Source: Dipodascopsis uninucleata var. uninucleata
Lineage: Eukaryota > Ascomycota > Lipomycetes > Lipomycetales > Lipomycetaceae
DNA: 64,000 nucleotides
Direction of reading: 5' to 3'
Assembly (NCBI GenBank): GCA_030568195.1
Contig: JAJLTO010000006.1
Coordinates: forward strand, 496,001 to 560,000
Shown one piece after another: positions 22,716 to 33,338 of this stretch. Below the pieces are notes generated by a model. The model saw only the letters and a list, made by a program, of their open reading frames with translations. It did no database searches and was not told where the DNA came from. How positions within the stretch are numbered: position 1 is the first letter of the stretch; every line of letters starts with the position of its first letter. Made by a program: the position numbers and the translations under genes.

Positions 22716-24169
22716 TTATTCCAAGACGCTGCCACCAAACCCAACTGGAACTGACATGCCTTTTGGTACAAATGCCATTACTTTGTAAACTTTGCCCATT
22801 GCACCTCCAGATCTTTCTACCAGTCTGTTATAAGCCTTCGCAATTCTATCTTTGCCTTCTTTAGTTTTCTGCCTATTCGCTAATACCGTAGCTCGTGCAC
22901 CAATACCAAGCTCGTGTAACCAGTCTCCTTGCTCAACTCCTCCGTGAACGTCGACCTGTCCATGCTCGATTGCTACATTCTTTAGTGCAGTGAAATCAAC
23001 ATCCGCAGAGAGGTCTGCAGTACCAGGCTCATCAAATGGAGATACAATGTGATGCTTTTTAATTGCTCGCAGTGTGTCGACAGGAATAGTATCAGCTGGT
23101 CCATAGTCAATAATGAGAGCGGAGCCTCTCGAGGTTCCTTCTTCTGCGCCAGACACGCGCTTTGCTATGTCCAAAGCAATATCCCAAGACTCTGGGGATA
23201 TCTCGATTTTAGAATTAACAGGCAGTTGAGAATATCTAGAGGATGATTCTGGAATAATCTTACTGCTAGGAGTAGCAAAATTTGGCGTTGTGAGATGAAA
23301 TGTAGCTTTCGATTCTAAATTTGTAATCTGGTTAGGCAATGACAGTTGAGTCTTGCCTTCTGGTACTCTGTAGTCCACAAGAAGTTCACGCCATCCATTT
23401 GGGGTCTTCTCAAACTGATGTATAGGTAATGCATCGAAGAACTCATGCGCAATGATGAAATGCGAGAGGTCATCATTTGGGATATCTTTCAGCGTTTCGT
23501 ACCAAACAATAGGAATACCAGCTTTGGTCTTACTTTGATATCCAAAACCAACTTTTTCTAGCTGTGCATTGCCACATAGAGTCTCATGTTGCTTTTGTCG
23601 CAAGGTTGGACTCGCATCGACCATACTAATTTCATTTATTGTAGGAGCAAAGTAAGGGAAGCTCTGAAAAGCTGTGATCATATCTGCCATGAGTGTACCT
23701 CTTCCGGGACCGAGCTCTATCAGTCTACATGACTTTGGACGATCCAATGCCATCCATTGAGTGATAATCCAAATACCAACGAGCTCGCCGAACATCTGTG
23801 AAATTTCTGGCGAAGTTATGAAGTCACCAGAAACACCGAACGGATCTTTATTGATATAGTAACCTAATTCCGCGTTGGTCAGGCACTGGCGCATGTAAGC
23901 AGCTACGCTTATTGGTCCAGTAGTCTGTCGCATACAGTTATATTAACTATAAATATCTATTATCCAAAAGATTAATTATTAATGCCTACCTTGATTATAT
24001 CTGCCAATATCCTACTTAAAGGCTGCTTGCCCGGGGCTTGAGTAGATGACGTCGACGGAGATGTAGAATTATATCTATAGAGAACGCGTACATCAAGTTT
24101 GTATTTTGGGCGGATCGTTCTCAGTATGGAACTATATTTCCATGAGCAAATACCTATTCGTGAACTCAT
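22716..24169 (-). CDS. NDUFAF7: mitochondrial complex I assembly methyltransferase NDUFAF7 (MidA/DUF185), 2 exons
   Basis: Exon 1 (23990-24169) encodes an Arg/Ser-rich presequence (MSSRIGICSWKYSSILRTIR...) and ends ILADIIK. A 65-nt intron (GTAGGC...GACAG) leads to exon 2 (22716-23924), giving 462 residues. The joined sequence reads DIIKTTGPISVAAYMRQCLT, the start of the MidA fold. Then come GDFITSPEISQMFGELVGIW, RLIELGPGRGTLMADMI (SAM motif I) and HFIIAHEFFDALPIHQFE, all hallmarks of NDUFAF7, the arginine methyltransferase that dimethylates NDUFS2 in early complex I assembly. This implies the organism keeps respiratory complex I. Confidence 0.9.
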
Positions 24170-24341
24170 TGCGTGATATATCAGGTCTATCTGTGATTTA
24201 TATATACATAAATATTGACTCGTTAATAAAAATTTGGTAGTGAGATTTTGAAAAAGTTGAGTGCTCCGTTATATAAATAGTGGTTTTCGTACTCCCACGG
24301 GAACTAGGACAAACGTGTTTTTCGGCACAATTACCAGCGCT
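24170..24341. promoter_or_regulatory. compact divergent promoter, NDUFAF7 / CDK11
   Basis: Only about 170 bp separate the two divergent start codons. The CDK11 frame stays open upstream of its ATG but only to a non-ATG codon at 24261, so I place the start at 24342. Confidence 0.45.
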
Positions 24342-26058
24342 ATGGATGGAGGAAAGAAGAAATCGCGATGGAGAGATGAAGGTGACAAAAATAGTCTGCT
24401 AGAACAGAAAAGACTAGAGAAGGAAAGACGAAAAAAGGCAAAGCTTGAGAAGCAAACGAAGACAGAATTGACTCCGTTGGTCTACTCGAATATTAGCCTG
24501 GCTAAAGAGCAGATCGGTAGCAATGTGGTATCAGAAAGTCAACCTAGAGATGCTACTCGATCGTCTGGTAATGTTAATAATTCTACGAAACTAGAATTAA
24601 CAGCCGATCATCTACTTAAGTTTGATGAACAGCAGATCCGGTCATGCCGTAGCATAGAGAATTACGAACGCTTGAATCATATCGAAGAAGGATCATATGG
24701 AGTTGTCTTTCGTGGCCGGGATCTACAGACAGGTGAAATTGTAGCAATAAAAAAGATCAAAATAGATAAGCAACAATATGGATTTCCGATAACTAGTCTG
24801 AGAGAAATCGAGACATTAATAACCTGCAAGCACCCAAATGTGGTCAATATCAGAGAAGTAGTGGTAGGAGGATCACTGGATCAGTAAGTCATCTTTTAAT
24901 CGTTCTAAGGACTTGTACAAGAAGAACGTATGAGCTCAATTGTTTTTGTCTTGTCTATGCTAATTATGTATAGGATATATATTGTGATGGATTTTATTGA
25001 GAATGACCTAAAGTCAGTGATTGAAGATATGCGTGAGCCTTTCTTACTATCTGAGACAAAGACGCTACTCCACCAACTTCTATCAGCAACTGCATTCATG
25101 GCAGAGAACTGGATCATACACCGGGATATAAAGACCTCTAATCTTCTGATTGATAATCGTGGTAGTATCAAAGTAGCTGACTTCGGATTGGCGAGATATT
25201 TCTCCGATCCTCCTTCGCAGATGACTCAACTCGTGGTGACATTATGGTACCGCCCTCCAGAACTTCTACTTGGTGCTAAAACTTATTCTACGAAAGTCGA
25301 CATCTGGTCAATAGGATGCATATTCGCAGAGCTACTAACGAACCAACCTTTCCTTCCCGGGAAAAGTGAGATTGATCAGATCTCAAAGGTATACCGTGCA
25401 AAACATTCCCTACTTAGTGCGTTTAATGCTGTACATAGACTAACCATATACATTTTTGTATTTCTAGATATTTGATATATTTGGATTCCCTGACGAATCA
25501 AACTGGCCTGGATTTAGAAGATTGCCTCACGCAAAAAGCTTGAATCCTAAAAATAAATCGTACGTTGTTGGCAGCGCTGGCCGGCTCCATGTATTTGCTT
25601 CTATACTAATTCTACCTTTCTCTTCTAGACGAGGAAGTGGATTACGGTCGAAGTTTCCACTCTTAACTTCAGCTGGTATTGATCTTTTGTCAAAAATGCT
25701 GCAGCTGGATCCTAAAAGGAGAATAAATGCTTCAGATGCGTTAAAGCATTCTTTCTTTACAGAAGATCCCAAACCAAAGCCATCAGATTTTTTCCCTACA
25801 TTCCCTTCAAAGGCAGGCCAAGAGCGTAAGCGCAAGATATCGAGTCCAAAGGCGCCAGTTGTTGGCCATGGTGTTGTCAAGGAAAATAAAAGCGGTGATT
25901 CTAATAATATGCTTCGATCTTCACTTCGAGGAAGTGATGATGATGAAGAGGCACAAATCGAGGAGCCAATTCTAGCTCGACCAGACGACGTTCATCATGG
26001 ACTATTCAGAGATCAGGACAAAAAAGGAGGTGGTGGCTTTCAACTAAGAATTGGCTAA
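24342..26058 (+). CDS. CDK11: CDK11 (PITSLRE) cyclin-dependent kinase, 4 exons
   Basis: Exons 24342-24883, 24974-25388, 25468-25559 and 25629-26058 join in phase to 492 residues. The literal PITSLRE cyclin-binding helix is present near residue 149. The ATP loop EEGSYGVVFRG is near 115, the lysine in VAIKKIKI follows, HRDIKTSNLL near 229 is the catalytic loop, then DFGLAR and VVTLWYRPPELLLGAKTYST. The N-terminus is a charged segment rich in Lys/Arg/Glu, and the C-terminus is disordered, ending FQLRIG. Metazoan CDK11 works with L-type cyclins in transcription and splicing; S. pombe Cdk11 phosphorylates Mediator. The three introns are 69-90 nt. S. cerevisiae lacks a clear CDK11. Confidence 0.93.
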
Positions 26059-26541
26059 TATCGCATGTTAATTTAGAAAGATCTAACCAGAGATTGTATT
26101 ATAACACTGTATTTTAATAATCCAAAACAACTATCATCTTTTCGCATACAAAGGCACAGCCTACATTCAAGATGGCATAGCGTGCACATCTTAAATCACA
26201 GGGCCACTCAAATTCGATAGATTCGATTCTTCAGTTGAACAACTATAACAACAACTAAATAAAAACAACAAATTTCACATTAAAGTGTGGAGAACTACGT
26301 AATTTCTCTTCTAAGGAGGTAACTAAATCACTAGTAAGTAGTGCCACTCCCCGTCACATCCTCCAAAACCAAAATTGACAACGCTATATGACATATGTAA
26401 GTGATAGAAGATCTCGAAATGGAAACACGATCTTTATCAGACCCAAAAGTCCAAAATTATAAGAAAAGCATTTTACGTATTGTACGAGAATATCTAATAA
26501 TCGATTCGTGATAGCCAATACTCTAAATTCAAAATTGCACA
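26059..26541. other. convergent 3' region, CDK11 / VPS9 gene
   Basis: About 480 bp between the stop codons of two convergent genes. AT-rich, probably both 3' UTRs and terminators. No gene seen. Confidence 0.5.
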
Positions 26542-29301
26542 TTAATCTTCAAATGCTGAGATACTCCTTAAATATAGTACCATTCTTTTGTAGTCTTTCA
26601 AGAGATCATCTAAATCCCCCACAGTCAACTCATTAACGTTTTGAATTCTTGCAAATTTCGACAGTGGCTTTGCTAACTTTCGATGAGTAGCCTGCACCGA
26701 CTCGGTTCTGGACGAAGACTTGTCCAAGCTAGCAAATATATTACTTCGGGTATTATCTGCAGAGCTTTCACTCCATCTTGACGGTCTGCTACTCTCACCC
26801 GAGACACGACGGTATGTATTAGCTCCTCCTGACAACGATTTCATGGCATTATCATCCACATAAGAGGTCGAAGAAGTAGAAGAGTGGGATCGAATAGACG
26901 CTGAACTTTGGACGACATCACTTGGTGGACCTGGATAAGGAGGTGGATTGGAACCAGAAGATAGTGAATCTCGCTTAGTCCCGTCTTGATACGCATTAAG
27001 TAATGCAGAGGATGACTGCAAGACCTCCTGGGTACGCCTCTCAAGCACAGCCGGGTTCGGTGAGCCCTTCATCTGAACTCCTTTTGAAGCAGCATTTCTG
27101 GAAGATGATGCACCATTGTTTCCTTTTCCACCGAAGAGAAACTTGTAGGAGCTTTCAAAAGTTGATCCGATAGATTTGAAGCCATGATCTGCAGTACTTG
27201 CAGCAGAGGCCGCAATTCCAGAGGTATTGATAGGCTTCTTCGATTCAAACGGTGATGCTGCAGAATTTCTAGAACTAGAAATAGATCGAGATCGTACACT
27301 AGTAATTGACGATGTACGTCTAGGAGAAACAGTTTCAGTGATGCTCTCAGACGGAGCGCCGACTCGTGCTAGCGGAAGATTCTTTGTAGACGAGCCAAAC
27401 TGCAAGGATCCGTTTGGCTGCATTATAGGCGACCCACTAGGACTATCCGGTGATAACGATTCAAGAGGATTAGGAATTGAAATGGGGGTTGAGGCTTGTG
27501 TAACAGGCTTTGTAGTGCCAATAGGAGTAGATGCTGCTGCCGCGGATGCAGAAACAGATGCAGTCAGCATTGAAAGATCGGACGGATCAAGCTTCAATGT
27601 GGTGAGATCAACGGTTTCTAAAAATGCAACTACAGCTTCAAAGTTTGTCAAGCAATATGCAGTCTCTCCATTGACAGTCTTTGCTGCTCGGAATCGCTGA
27701 ATGAAAGCCAGATTGCTTGCAATATGAGGAGGATTGAATTCAATGACACAAAAGATCAAAGCTGGCAGAACGGAATCTGCACCAGATTGCCCTTCGGCCT
27801 GTGAAGAATTTCCTGCTTTAACCAATGCGTCTACAATATGCTTGTGCGCGGAGATGAGAAGCTGAAGCTTATCTTTCGGTGACTTCTTACTGTTCATCTT
27901 CATTAGGTCTTGGCCCGCAGGTGAAAGAAGTTCATGTATATCTACATCTTTAAGATCTGATACGCCAAGGTGTTCCATCCCAATATTTATTAGTTTCAGA
28001 GCAGCAATTTTAGTATCAAGTGTAGTATCCTTTGCTTCATCGTCACTTCCATGAAACATAAAGATCCGATCATAAGTAACCTCGCAAACTTTCTTCTCAA
28101 CTAATTCCTCGTAAAGTAACTTTTGAGCCTCTTTCTGACGTCTTTCACGTTTCTTTTTAGCCAGTTCTTCCATAGACATCATCTGTACCTCATAAGTTCG
28201 TTTCATATTATTACGTCTTAAAATACTAGTAGCTTTTTCTTGTGCAGTAACGTAGAACTCTTGAAATAGCTCGGACAATTTCTCAGGCGAAAGATTAGTA
28301 GTAGTTGTTATCTGCTGAACGCTTTCGATGAAATGATCGGTCATTGAAATAAGTTCCGGAGGAAGATCCTGATAGTCTACCTCTGGTACAGCTATTTGGT
28401 CGTCGGCGGCCGACACCATTTCTTTCGAAGAAGTTTTAACAGGGGTATAAGCATCATCTGCTTGATATGAGGACGCTGCCGAGAGCTTTGAATCTTCCTC
28501 CGGAATTCTCGAAAATGACCTCAAAGCCGAAAATCCAGTTGAAGGAAAACTAGCAGTGGAGTTGCTTAATTTATCCACATGAATATCCACGCTTGTGGCG
28601 CTTTTTGCCTGTAAAGAGACGTTTTTGGTAGTATGTTCTGGCAGAGAACTAATGCTCAAAGCTTCATCAACATCAGGTGTTTTGGACACCTCTTCGCTAA
28701 AGAGTGGTCTTGACTCTTCCTTAGACTCTTCCTTAGCTTCTTTTTTGAACTCTTCTACCACATGAGCTGTATCTTTCTTTTCATTTGCCTCTTCTTGTTT
28801 GTTAACATTCACAAACTCAGTATTAGTATCATTTGCAGACTTTGGAACATCGGAGTCATCCCAAATGCTAGTTGCGAGATCGTCTGGAGCGGCAACTGAT
28901 ACTTTCAACGACGCAGTAGACACAGGGACAGTAGAGGAGTTTTCAGTTAAATTTTCGACGACTTTTGGCGGTGTACTTGTTACTTCTTCTTTAGGCTCTG
29001 CATCTGCTACAGCATTAACACTAGTATCAACCTGGCCGTCAGAGGTTGTATCACTCTTCGCAGAATCTAAACCTGTCGTACTGTCGTTGAGACTTTGCTC
29101 CGCATATTTATCTACCTTATCACCACACTCTGATTCAACTTCTTTCATCTCAGGCCCGGTCGTAGGAGTAACCGAAGATTCACCATCAGTAGTCTTCTCG
29201 TCGTAGCTACCCGGAACATTGTCCGCAACGGTCGTTTCGATATCCTCAGTAGCCGATTGCACCATCTCAGGTCCGTCTACCTCAGCTTCTTCCAAAGACA
29301 T
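26542..29301 (-). CDS. VPS9-domain protein, Rab5-type GTPase exchange factor
   Basis: Start chosen at the ATG at 29301 (MSLEEAEVDGPEM), giving 919 residues; the frame is open further upstream but offers no ATG there. A VPS9 domain lies at about 410-565, seen in KIAALKLINIGMEHLGV, SPKDKLQLLISAHKHIVDAL, VLPALIFCVIEFNPPHIASN and the domain end AYCLTNFEAVVAFLE. A Lys/Arg/Glu-rich helix with EKATSILRRNNMKR just before it resembles the helical bundle that supports VPS9 catalysis. The N-terminal 300 residues are acidic and low complexity; the region after the domain is Ser-rich. The last 45 residues (NVNELTVGDLDDLLKDYKRM) look like a conserved helical pair and not an obvious CUE domain. It should activate Rab5/Vps21 on early endosomes. 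Whether it is orthologous to Vps9 or Muk1 I cannot tell. Confidence 0.82.
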   Translation of the reverse strand: MSLEEAEVDGPEMVQSATEDIETTVADNVPGSYDEKTTDGESSVTPTTGPEMKEVESECGDKVDKYAEQSLNDSTTGLDSAKSDTTSDGQVDTSVNAVADAEPKEEVTSTPPKVVENLTENSSTVPVSTASLKVSVAAPDDLATSIWDDSDVPKSANDTNTEFVNVNKQEEANEKKDTAHVVEEFKKEAKEESKEESRPLFSEEVSKTPDVDEALSISSLPEHTTKNVSLQAKSATSVDIHVDKLSNSTASFPSTGFSALRSFSRIPEEDSKLSAASSYQADDAYTPVKTSSKEMVSAADDQIAVPEVDYQDLPPELISMTDHFIESVQQITTTTNLSPEKLSELFQEFYVTAQEKATSILRRNNMKRTYEVQMMSMEELAKKKRERRQKEAQKLLYEELVEKKVCEVTYDRIFMFHGSDDEAKDTTLDTKIAALKLINIGMEHLGVSDLKDVDIHELLSPAGQDLMKMNSKKSPKDKLQLLISAHKHIVDALVKAGNSSQAEGQSGADSVLPALIFCVIEFNPPHIASNLAFIQRFRAAKTVNGETAYCLTNFEAVVAFLETVDLTTLKLDPSDLSMLTASVSASAAAASTPIGTTKPVTQASTPISIPNPLESLSPDSPSGSPIMQPNGSLQFGSSTKNLPLARVGAPSESITETVSPRRTSSITSVRSRSISSSRNSAASPFESKKPINTSGIAASAASTADHGFKSIGSTFESSYKFLFGGKGNNGASSSRNAASKGVQMKGSPNPAVLERRTQEVLQSSSALLNAYQDGTKRDSLSSGSNPPPYPGPPSDVVQSSASIRSHSSTSSTSYVDDNAMKSLSGGANTYRRVSGESSRPSRWSESSADNTRSNIFASLDKSSSRTESVQATHRKLAKPLSKFARIQNVNELTVGDLDDLLKDYKRMVLYLRSISAFED

Positions 29302-30031
29302 CTCGTCCAACCCGGATGTGACCCACTGTATATCGGTCAAGATAGTTAAATAATGGAAATTGTCAGTACCTGGTGCAATTGTATGGTTTACTGCCTGCAA
29401 AGAAGCAGCCACTGAAATGATCCAAAGCTCTGAAATTAGTGTGCACTTAAATAATTCAATTAATATGAAGATAGCAGATAAATTTTTGTAAATTCCAAGT
29501 AATACTACTATACCAAAACTTGCTTCATAAACAGCTGAATACCCCTCTATTAATTAGAACGGATCTCTGTGTTGCAGTCAGTCAGCTAACTAGTCCACAG
29601 TCCCAGTAAGTTTATCAAATAACAACTGCCGAAGACGTTTAAAACGGTATAGATAACTTTCTGGCCAACGCTTCATTTACCCTAATACACATATAATGTT
29701 TTCCAAGGACAATGTAGCCTGATAACTACAACGCAATTATAAATCAGGACAGTCTAGAAAATCATTGATTTTAGTAGCAGAAAACAACAATGAAAATGTG
29801 TAGATAATATGTCATGTCTTGATTAGAGAGTAAGCGACACCACAATCAATGACATACACATCGTGATGGCATATTGATGAAACCTACAACTACAGCTACA
29901 GCGCTATTTAATACTTTCTAGAAAATATATTTTACCCAAATAAAATACATTTTTTGATACCGAGCCTTAAACTAGATGAACAAACTACTAATTGTATTAA
30001 CAAAGGAAGAAAATCGAAGAAACTTTTGAAT
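29302..30031. promoter_or_regulatory. VPS9-gene promoter and RPL7 3' flank
   Basis: 730 bp between the VPS9-gene start and the RPL7 stop, both on the minus strand. AT-rich, without a gene. A TTACCCTAA box (reverse of TTAGGGTAA) lies at 29677-29685, 376 bp upstream of the VPS9-gene ATG. Confidence 0.5.
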
Positions 30032-31558
30032 CTAGTTCTGAGCCTTAATCAAAGCATTGATCTTATCCTCACGGTCACCAAGAGAACCACCCTCAATGAA
30101 GTGCTTAAATTTTCTTCGGACACCCCAGCCACCAGATGGATTGGAAAGCTTAAATGGCCAGAGGAAGTTGGAAGCCTGCTTAAAAGATGGACCAACGGTA
30201 TAGATCTCGTGGATAAGATCCTCAATGCAGATGATACCGTACTTGCCAAGATTCTCTTCAATAATAGCATTGTCGGTCAAAGCAATTCTCTGTGCGTTAA
30301 TCTTACCATATCCTCGCTTGTAAATCAAAGATCTAACGGAAGCAAGATTGGGGTAACCATAAGCAACGTATGGCTCAACAATGCGAAGCATCTCAGCAGT
30401 AGCCTTGGTAAGTCTGACAAAGACAGCATTGTTGATTTGAAGTAAACGCAAAAGCTGGAGAATCTTTCTGGGCTTGGGTGCGATCTTATTAATACCCTTG
30501 ATTCTAACAACGAAAACCAACTTTGGCTGAGCTGGAACGTAGAAGCTATTCTCCTTCTTGGCAAGACGAGCAAGTCTAACCTTTTCGCGCTCTTCTTCAC
30601 GATACTCCTTAACATACTTCTCAGCACGCTCAAAGATAACCTTGCGCTTCTCCTTGTTGGCCTATAATAATATTAAATTAGCATATTAATATTTAGTCAC
30701 ACTGGTATGAAATTATCTTAAAAACTACTACGATTAAGCAAGATTCTCAGTCCCGAAAGATGGTATAACAAATCGACAACATTGCCATATAAGGCTAGTC
30801 AATTAATTGGGTAATTTATCATCATAAAAATGCTCTCTAGCAAATAATATTAAAAATAACTTACAGCTTTCTTTGCAGCTGCAGCCGCAATCTTCTCCTC
30901 TCGGACCTTGTCCTGATTTTTTCTCTTCTTCAAAAGAGTCTCAGGGATAAGGACCTGGTCAGCAGTAGGTACAGTACTACAAACAGTTAGAATGCCACAT
31001 CATTCAATAAATCAAATATTATGCAGACAATAATATCCAGGCAAAGATATTTTCTGATTTCAGTTAATAATGTGCCCAGAGATATATTTAATCAGAACCA
31101 TTAAATTTATAACGGTAAAGACAAAACCCGTATATAAGATCACTAAGCATAACAAAGCAAATAATGACGATCCTTTATACGGAAACAATAAAATTTCATT
31201 TGAAAGACTGTAAAACAAATCGGATAAATCAATATGTTATACAGTATTCTCACAGCAAATTCATTGATGCATTTGAAGAAAAAGATGCATAACATATAAT
31301 CATCTTAGTCTCAATCCCCTCTTAATCTAAAGACATCATATTCAAGATCCAAAAACATTTCAGTATTTTTCATCCCGAATACTATGACATCTTTCGATTG
31401 AGGACAATTCATTCCAACTGTAGCATACAATATCATTTAATTGAGTAGGTCGAATATCTGCTCAATTTCATTATATAAAATAAGAAAACACTTGAGTGCC
31501 CGAATACTAGAGTCCATTAGAATGCATTAAATATATCTTATACTTACGTTCCAGCCAT
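30032..31558 (-). CDS. RPL7: 60S ribosomal protein L7 (uL30), 3 exons
   Basis: Exons 31548-31558 (11 nt, MAGT), 30865-30976 and 30032-30661 join to 250 residues (yeast Rpl7 is 244). The protein begins [20 protein letters not shown], continues through the Lys/Ala-rich helix [17 protein letters not shown] and [18 protein letters not shown], and ends [17 protein letters not shown], all standard for eukaryotic uL30. Intron 1 is 571 nt, by far the longest identified here, and sits directly after the tiny first exon, as is common in yeast ribosomal protein genes. Intron 2 (30662-30864) hosts a box C/D snoRNA. A TTAGGGTAT box lies 236 bp upstream. Confidence 0.96.
30742..30830 (-). ncRNA. snR39B: intronic box C/D snoRNA of the snR39B type in RPL7 intron 2
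   Basis: In the second RPL7 intron the sense strand has a perfect C box ATGATGA (30819-30825) and, 79 nt from C-box start to D-box end, a D box CTGA (30747-30750). Directly before the D box is the antisense element ACCATCTTTCGGG plus one unpaired A. It is exactly complementary to the universally conserved 25S/28S rRNA segment CCCGAAAGATGGT. By the D+5 rule the methylated base is the G of CCCGAAAG, equivalent to yeast 25S G805, the snR39B target. Yeast snR39 and snR59, which lie in RPL7 introns, target A807 two bases on. The boxes and complementarity are read directly; the terminal stem is weak and ends are approximate. Confidence 0.82.
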
Positions 31559-32166
31559 TGCGTTGTATTATAATTGCGAACTGACGGTTAAAGATAAAAA
31601 AAACTACACAGATTTTCTGTCAAAATAGTAAGATGAATTTTAGGTGTTCTATGGATAACTACAATTTACACTTCACTATAAATTAATGTGACTGCGTTTC
31701 AGTAGTCACGAAGTGGTAAACCCTGTCTGTATTTGCAAGCCCTAGAGGTCGCATTTGATATGGTAAATGTTGAAAGCCTCGTGACTTGTGATGTTAGGGT
31801 ATATGATATCCAATCTCAATATTCTATTTGATAATATCGAATTTATTAGTCAGGCACTACATACATACGCCCATACAATACATATACGCACATATAGGCT
31901 GTGTATTCAATAGGTTGATTTTTAATAACGTTGAATATGAATTCATTATTTGAAGTACGAGGAATACAATAATGAAATTTCTTAAGCGAATAAGGAAATT
32001 ATGTACTGCAAAATCAAGTTATACACAAAAATAGTAGAATCCCGTCAAAAAAACCAAACAACAAAACCGTGAATTCCATCATACAATGCTACAGATATGA
32101 GCGAACATTAATCAAACTGTATGTCTATGCTAAAATTGAGAAACAAAAGTGAATAAGGCTATATGC
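31559..32166. promoter_or_regulatory. RPL7 promoter and ISA2 3' flank
   Basis: About 610 AT-rich bases without an ORF. TTAGGGTAT at 31794-31802 resembles a Tbf1/telomere-repeat-type box, which drives ribosomal protein genes in several yeasts. The nearer half also holds a T-rich stretch on the RPL7 sense strand. Confidence 0.5.
31794..31802 (+). promoter_or_regulatory. TTAGGGTAT box in the RPL7 promoter
   Basis: Matches the TTAGGG half-site recognised by Tbf1-type Myb proteins. It lies 236 bp upstream of the RPL7 ATG. Function is inferred from the motif and from the role of Tbf1 at ribosomal protein promoters in other yeasts. Confidence 0.4.
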
Positions 32167-33044
32167 TTAGAAGTTGATATCAAAACTCGATCCGCATCTA
32201 AAGAATGTTAGAATTGCTTCGTAATTATCAACAAATCAATGATATCTTATGTTATAACATACCCACAGCTTGACGTCGCTCTAGGATTGTTCACTATCTT
32301 AAATTGACTGCCAATTAATTCAGTAGTGTAATCTACCGTAGAATCTTTCAATATTCCGAGAGAGATCTCATCCATAACAACTTTACCTCCATTGAGATCA
32401 AATATACTATAAAATAAACGAGTTAACAGCGACAGTCACAAATGTCATTCCGCATTCATTTCAGATCCTCAGCACTTACGTATCTTCTTCAGGATCGAAT
32501 GTCTCCTTAAGGCCCATTAAATATTGGAAACCATGACATCCGCCGCTTTCAACTGTGACTCTAAGTAAGAGGTTCGGATTTTTGTCAGACTCCTTGATTG
32601 CATTAAGCCTCTAAATATATCATTGACGTTTAGTATATGTTCGGTCAGAGCGTTCATAATAATAGAAACTAGTCATAGAGATAAATTACATACAGCAGCT
32701 GCCCGTGGTGTGATATATATAACCATATCTTTGTCATCCTCATCTTTCTTTGGATTTATAATATTTGGTAGCATCGGCCTACCCATCTCATCGGGATTCG
32801 AAGATAGGTTTGTAGGAACAAACTTAGGCTTATTTGGTGCAGATCCTGAATCCATGTTCACCGATCTAGCTCCTACTGGCTTTGCTTGTGATAAATGTAA
32901 CTGAGAAACCGGTATATTTCTAAGCGAAGTTAAGCCGATTTGGTATGTCCGACTAAACGTAACGAATGTTTCCATAGATGATGCTTCCATACGATGCATC
33001 AGAACAGGCCGGACGCCCGTAATAACAGTTGACAATGCTCTCAT
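32167..33044 (-). CDS. ISA2: mitochondrial iron-sulfur cluster assembly protein Isa2, 4 exons
   Basis: Exons 32694-33044, 32480-32610, 32263-32406 and 32167-32197 join in phase to 218 residues. The start at 33044 gives a basic presequence (MRALSTVITGVRPVLMHR). The A-type (HesB/IscA) domain occupies the second half: VIYITPRAAARLNAIKES, the first Cys in VTVESGGCHGFQY, the ILKDSTVDYTTELIGSQF segment, and the C-terminal Cys pair in SSCGCGSSFDINF, which is split between exons 3 and 4. Isa2 with Isa1 and Iba57 builds [4Fe-4S] clusters in the matrix for aconitase-type and radical-SAM enzymes. All three cluster-ligand cysteines are present. Confidence 0.93.
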
Positions 33045-33338
33045 GTTGATAATATTCTTTATAAACGATATTGGTTGATAAATATTACCTTGCAAAATGA
33101 GTAGACAAGAAAAAAATCGTATATAGATTTCTAAGCAAAGTTATAGACGTATTGGGAGGTTAAACTGAGTATGCCCACAACTGTAAACTGTCAAAATAAG
33201 TTTGTACATATGATCATCAAACCGGGGTTGTAAAGTACGTAATGTCCTATTCCTACAAATCGGCATCTACTTGGAATATATAGTCACTAATAGAGCTTCA
33301 ATCACAGCCTTTTTAATCAAAGCTATTCAAGGTCCATA
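33045..33338. promoter_or_regulatory. divergent promoter region, ISA2 / TMEM135-like
   Basis: About 295 AT-rich bases between divergent starts; no ORF of note. Confidence 0.5.

Noticed and set aside
27227-27700. 157-codon plus-strand frame
   Set aside because: Antisense shadow of the Ser-rich part of the VPS9-domain protein.
28799-29206. 135-codon plus-strand frame
   Set aside because: It is the antisense shadow of the acidic, Ser-rich N-terminus of the VPS9-domain protein.
30977-31547. Second C/D snoRNA in RPL7 intron 1 (ATGATGT near-C boxes)
   Set aside because: No D box at suitable distance and no rRNA-complementary element recognised.
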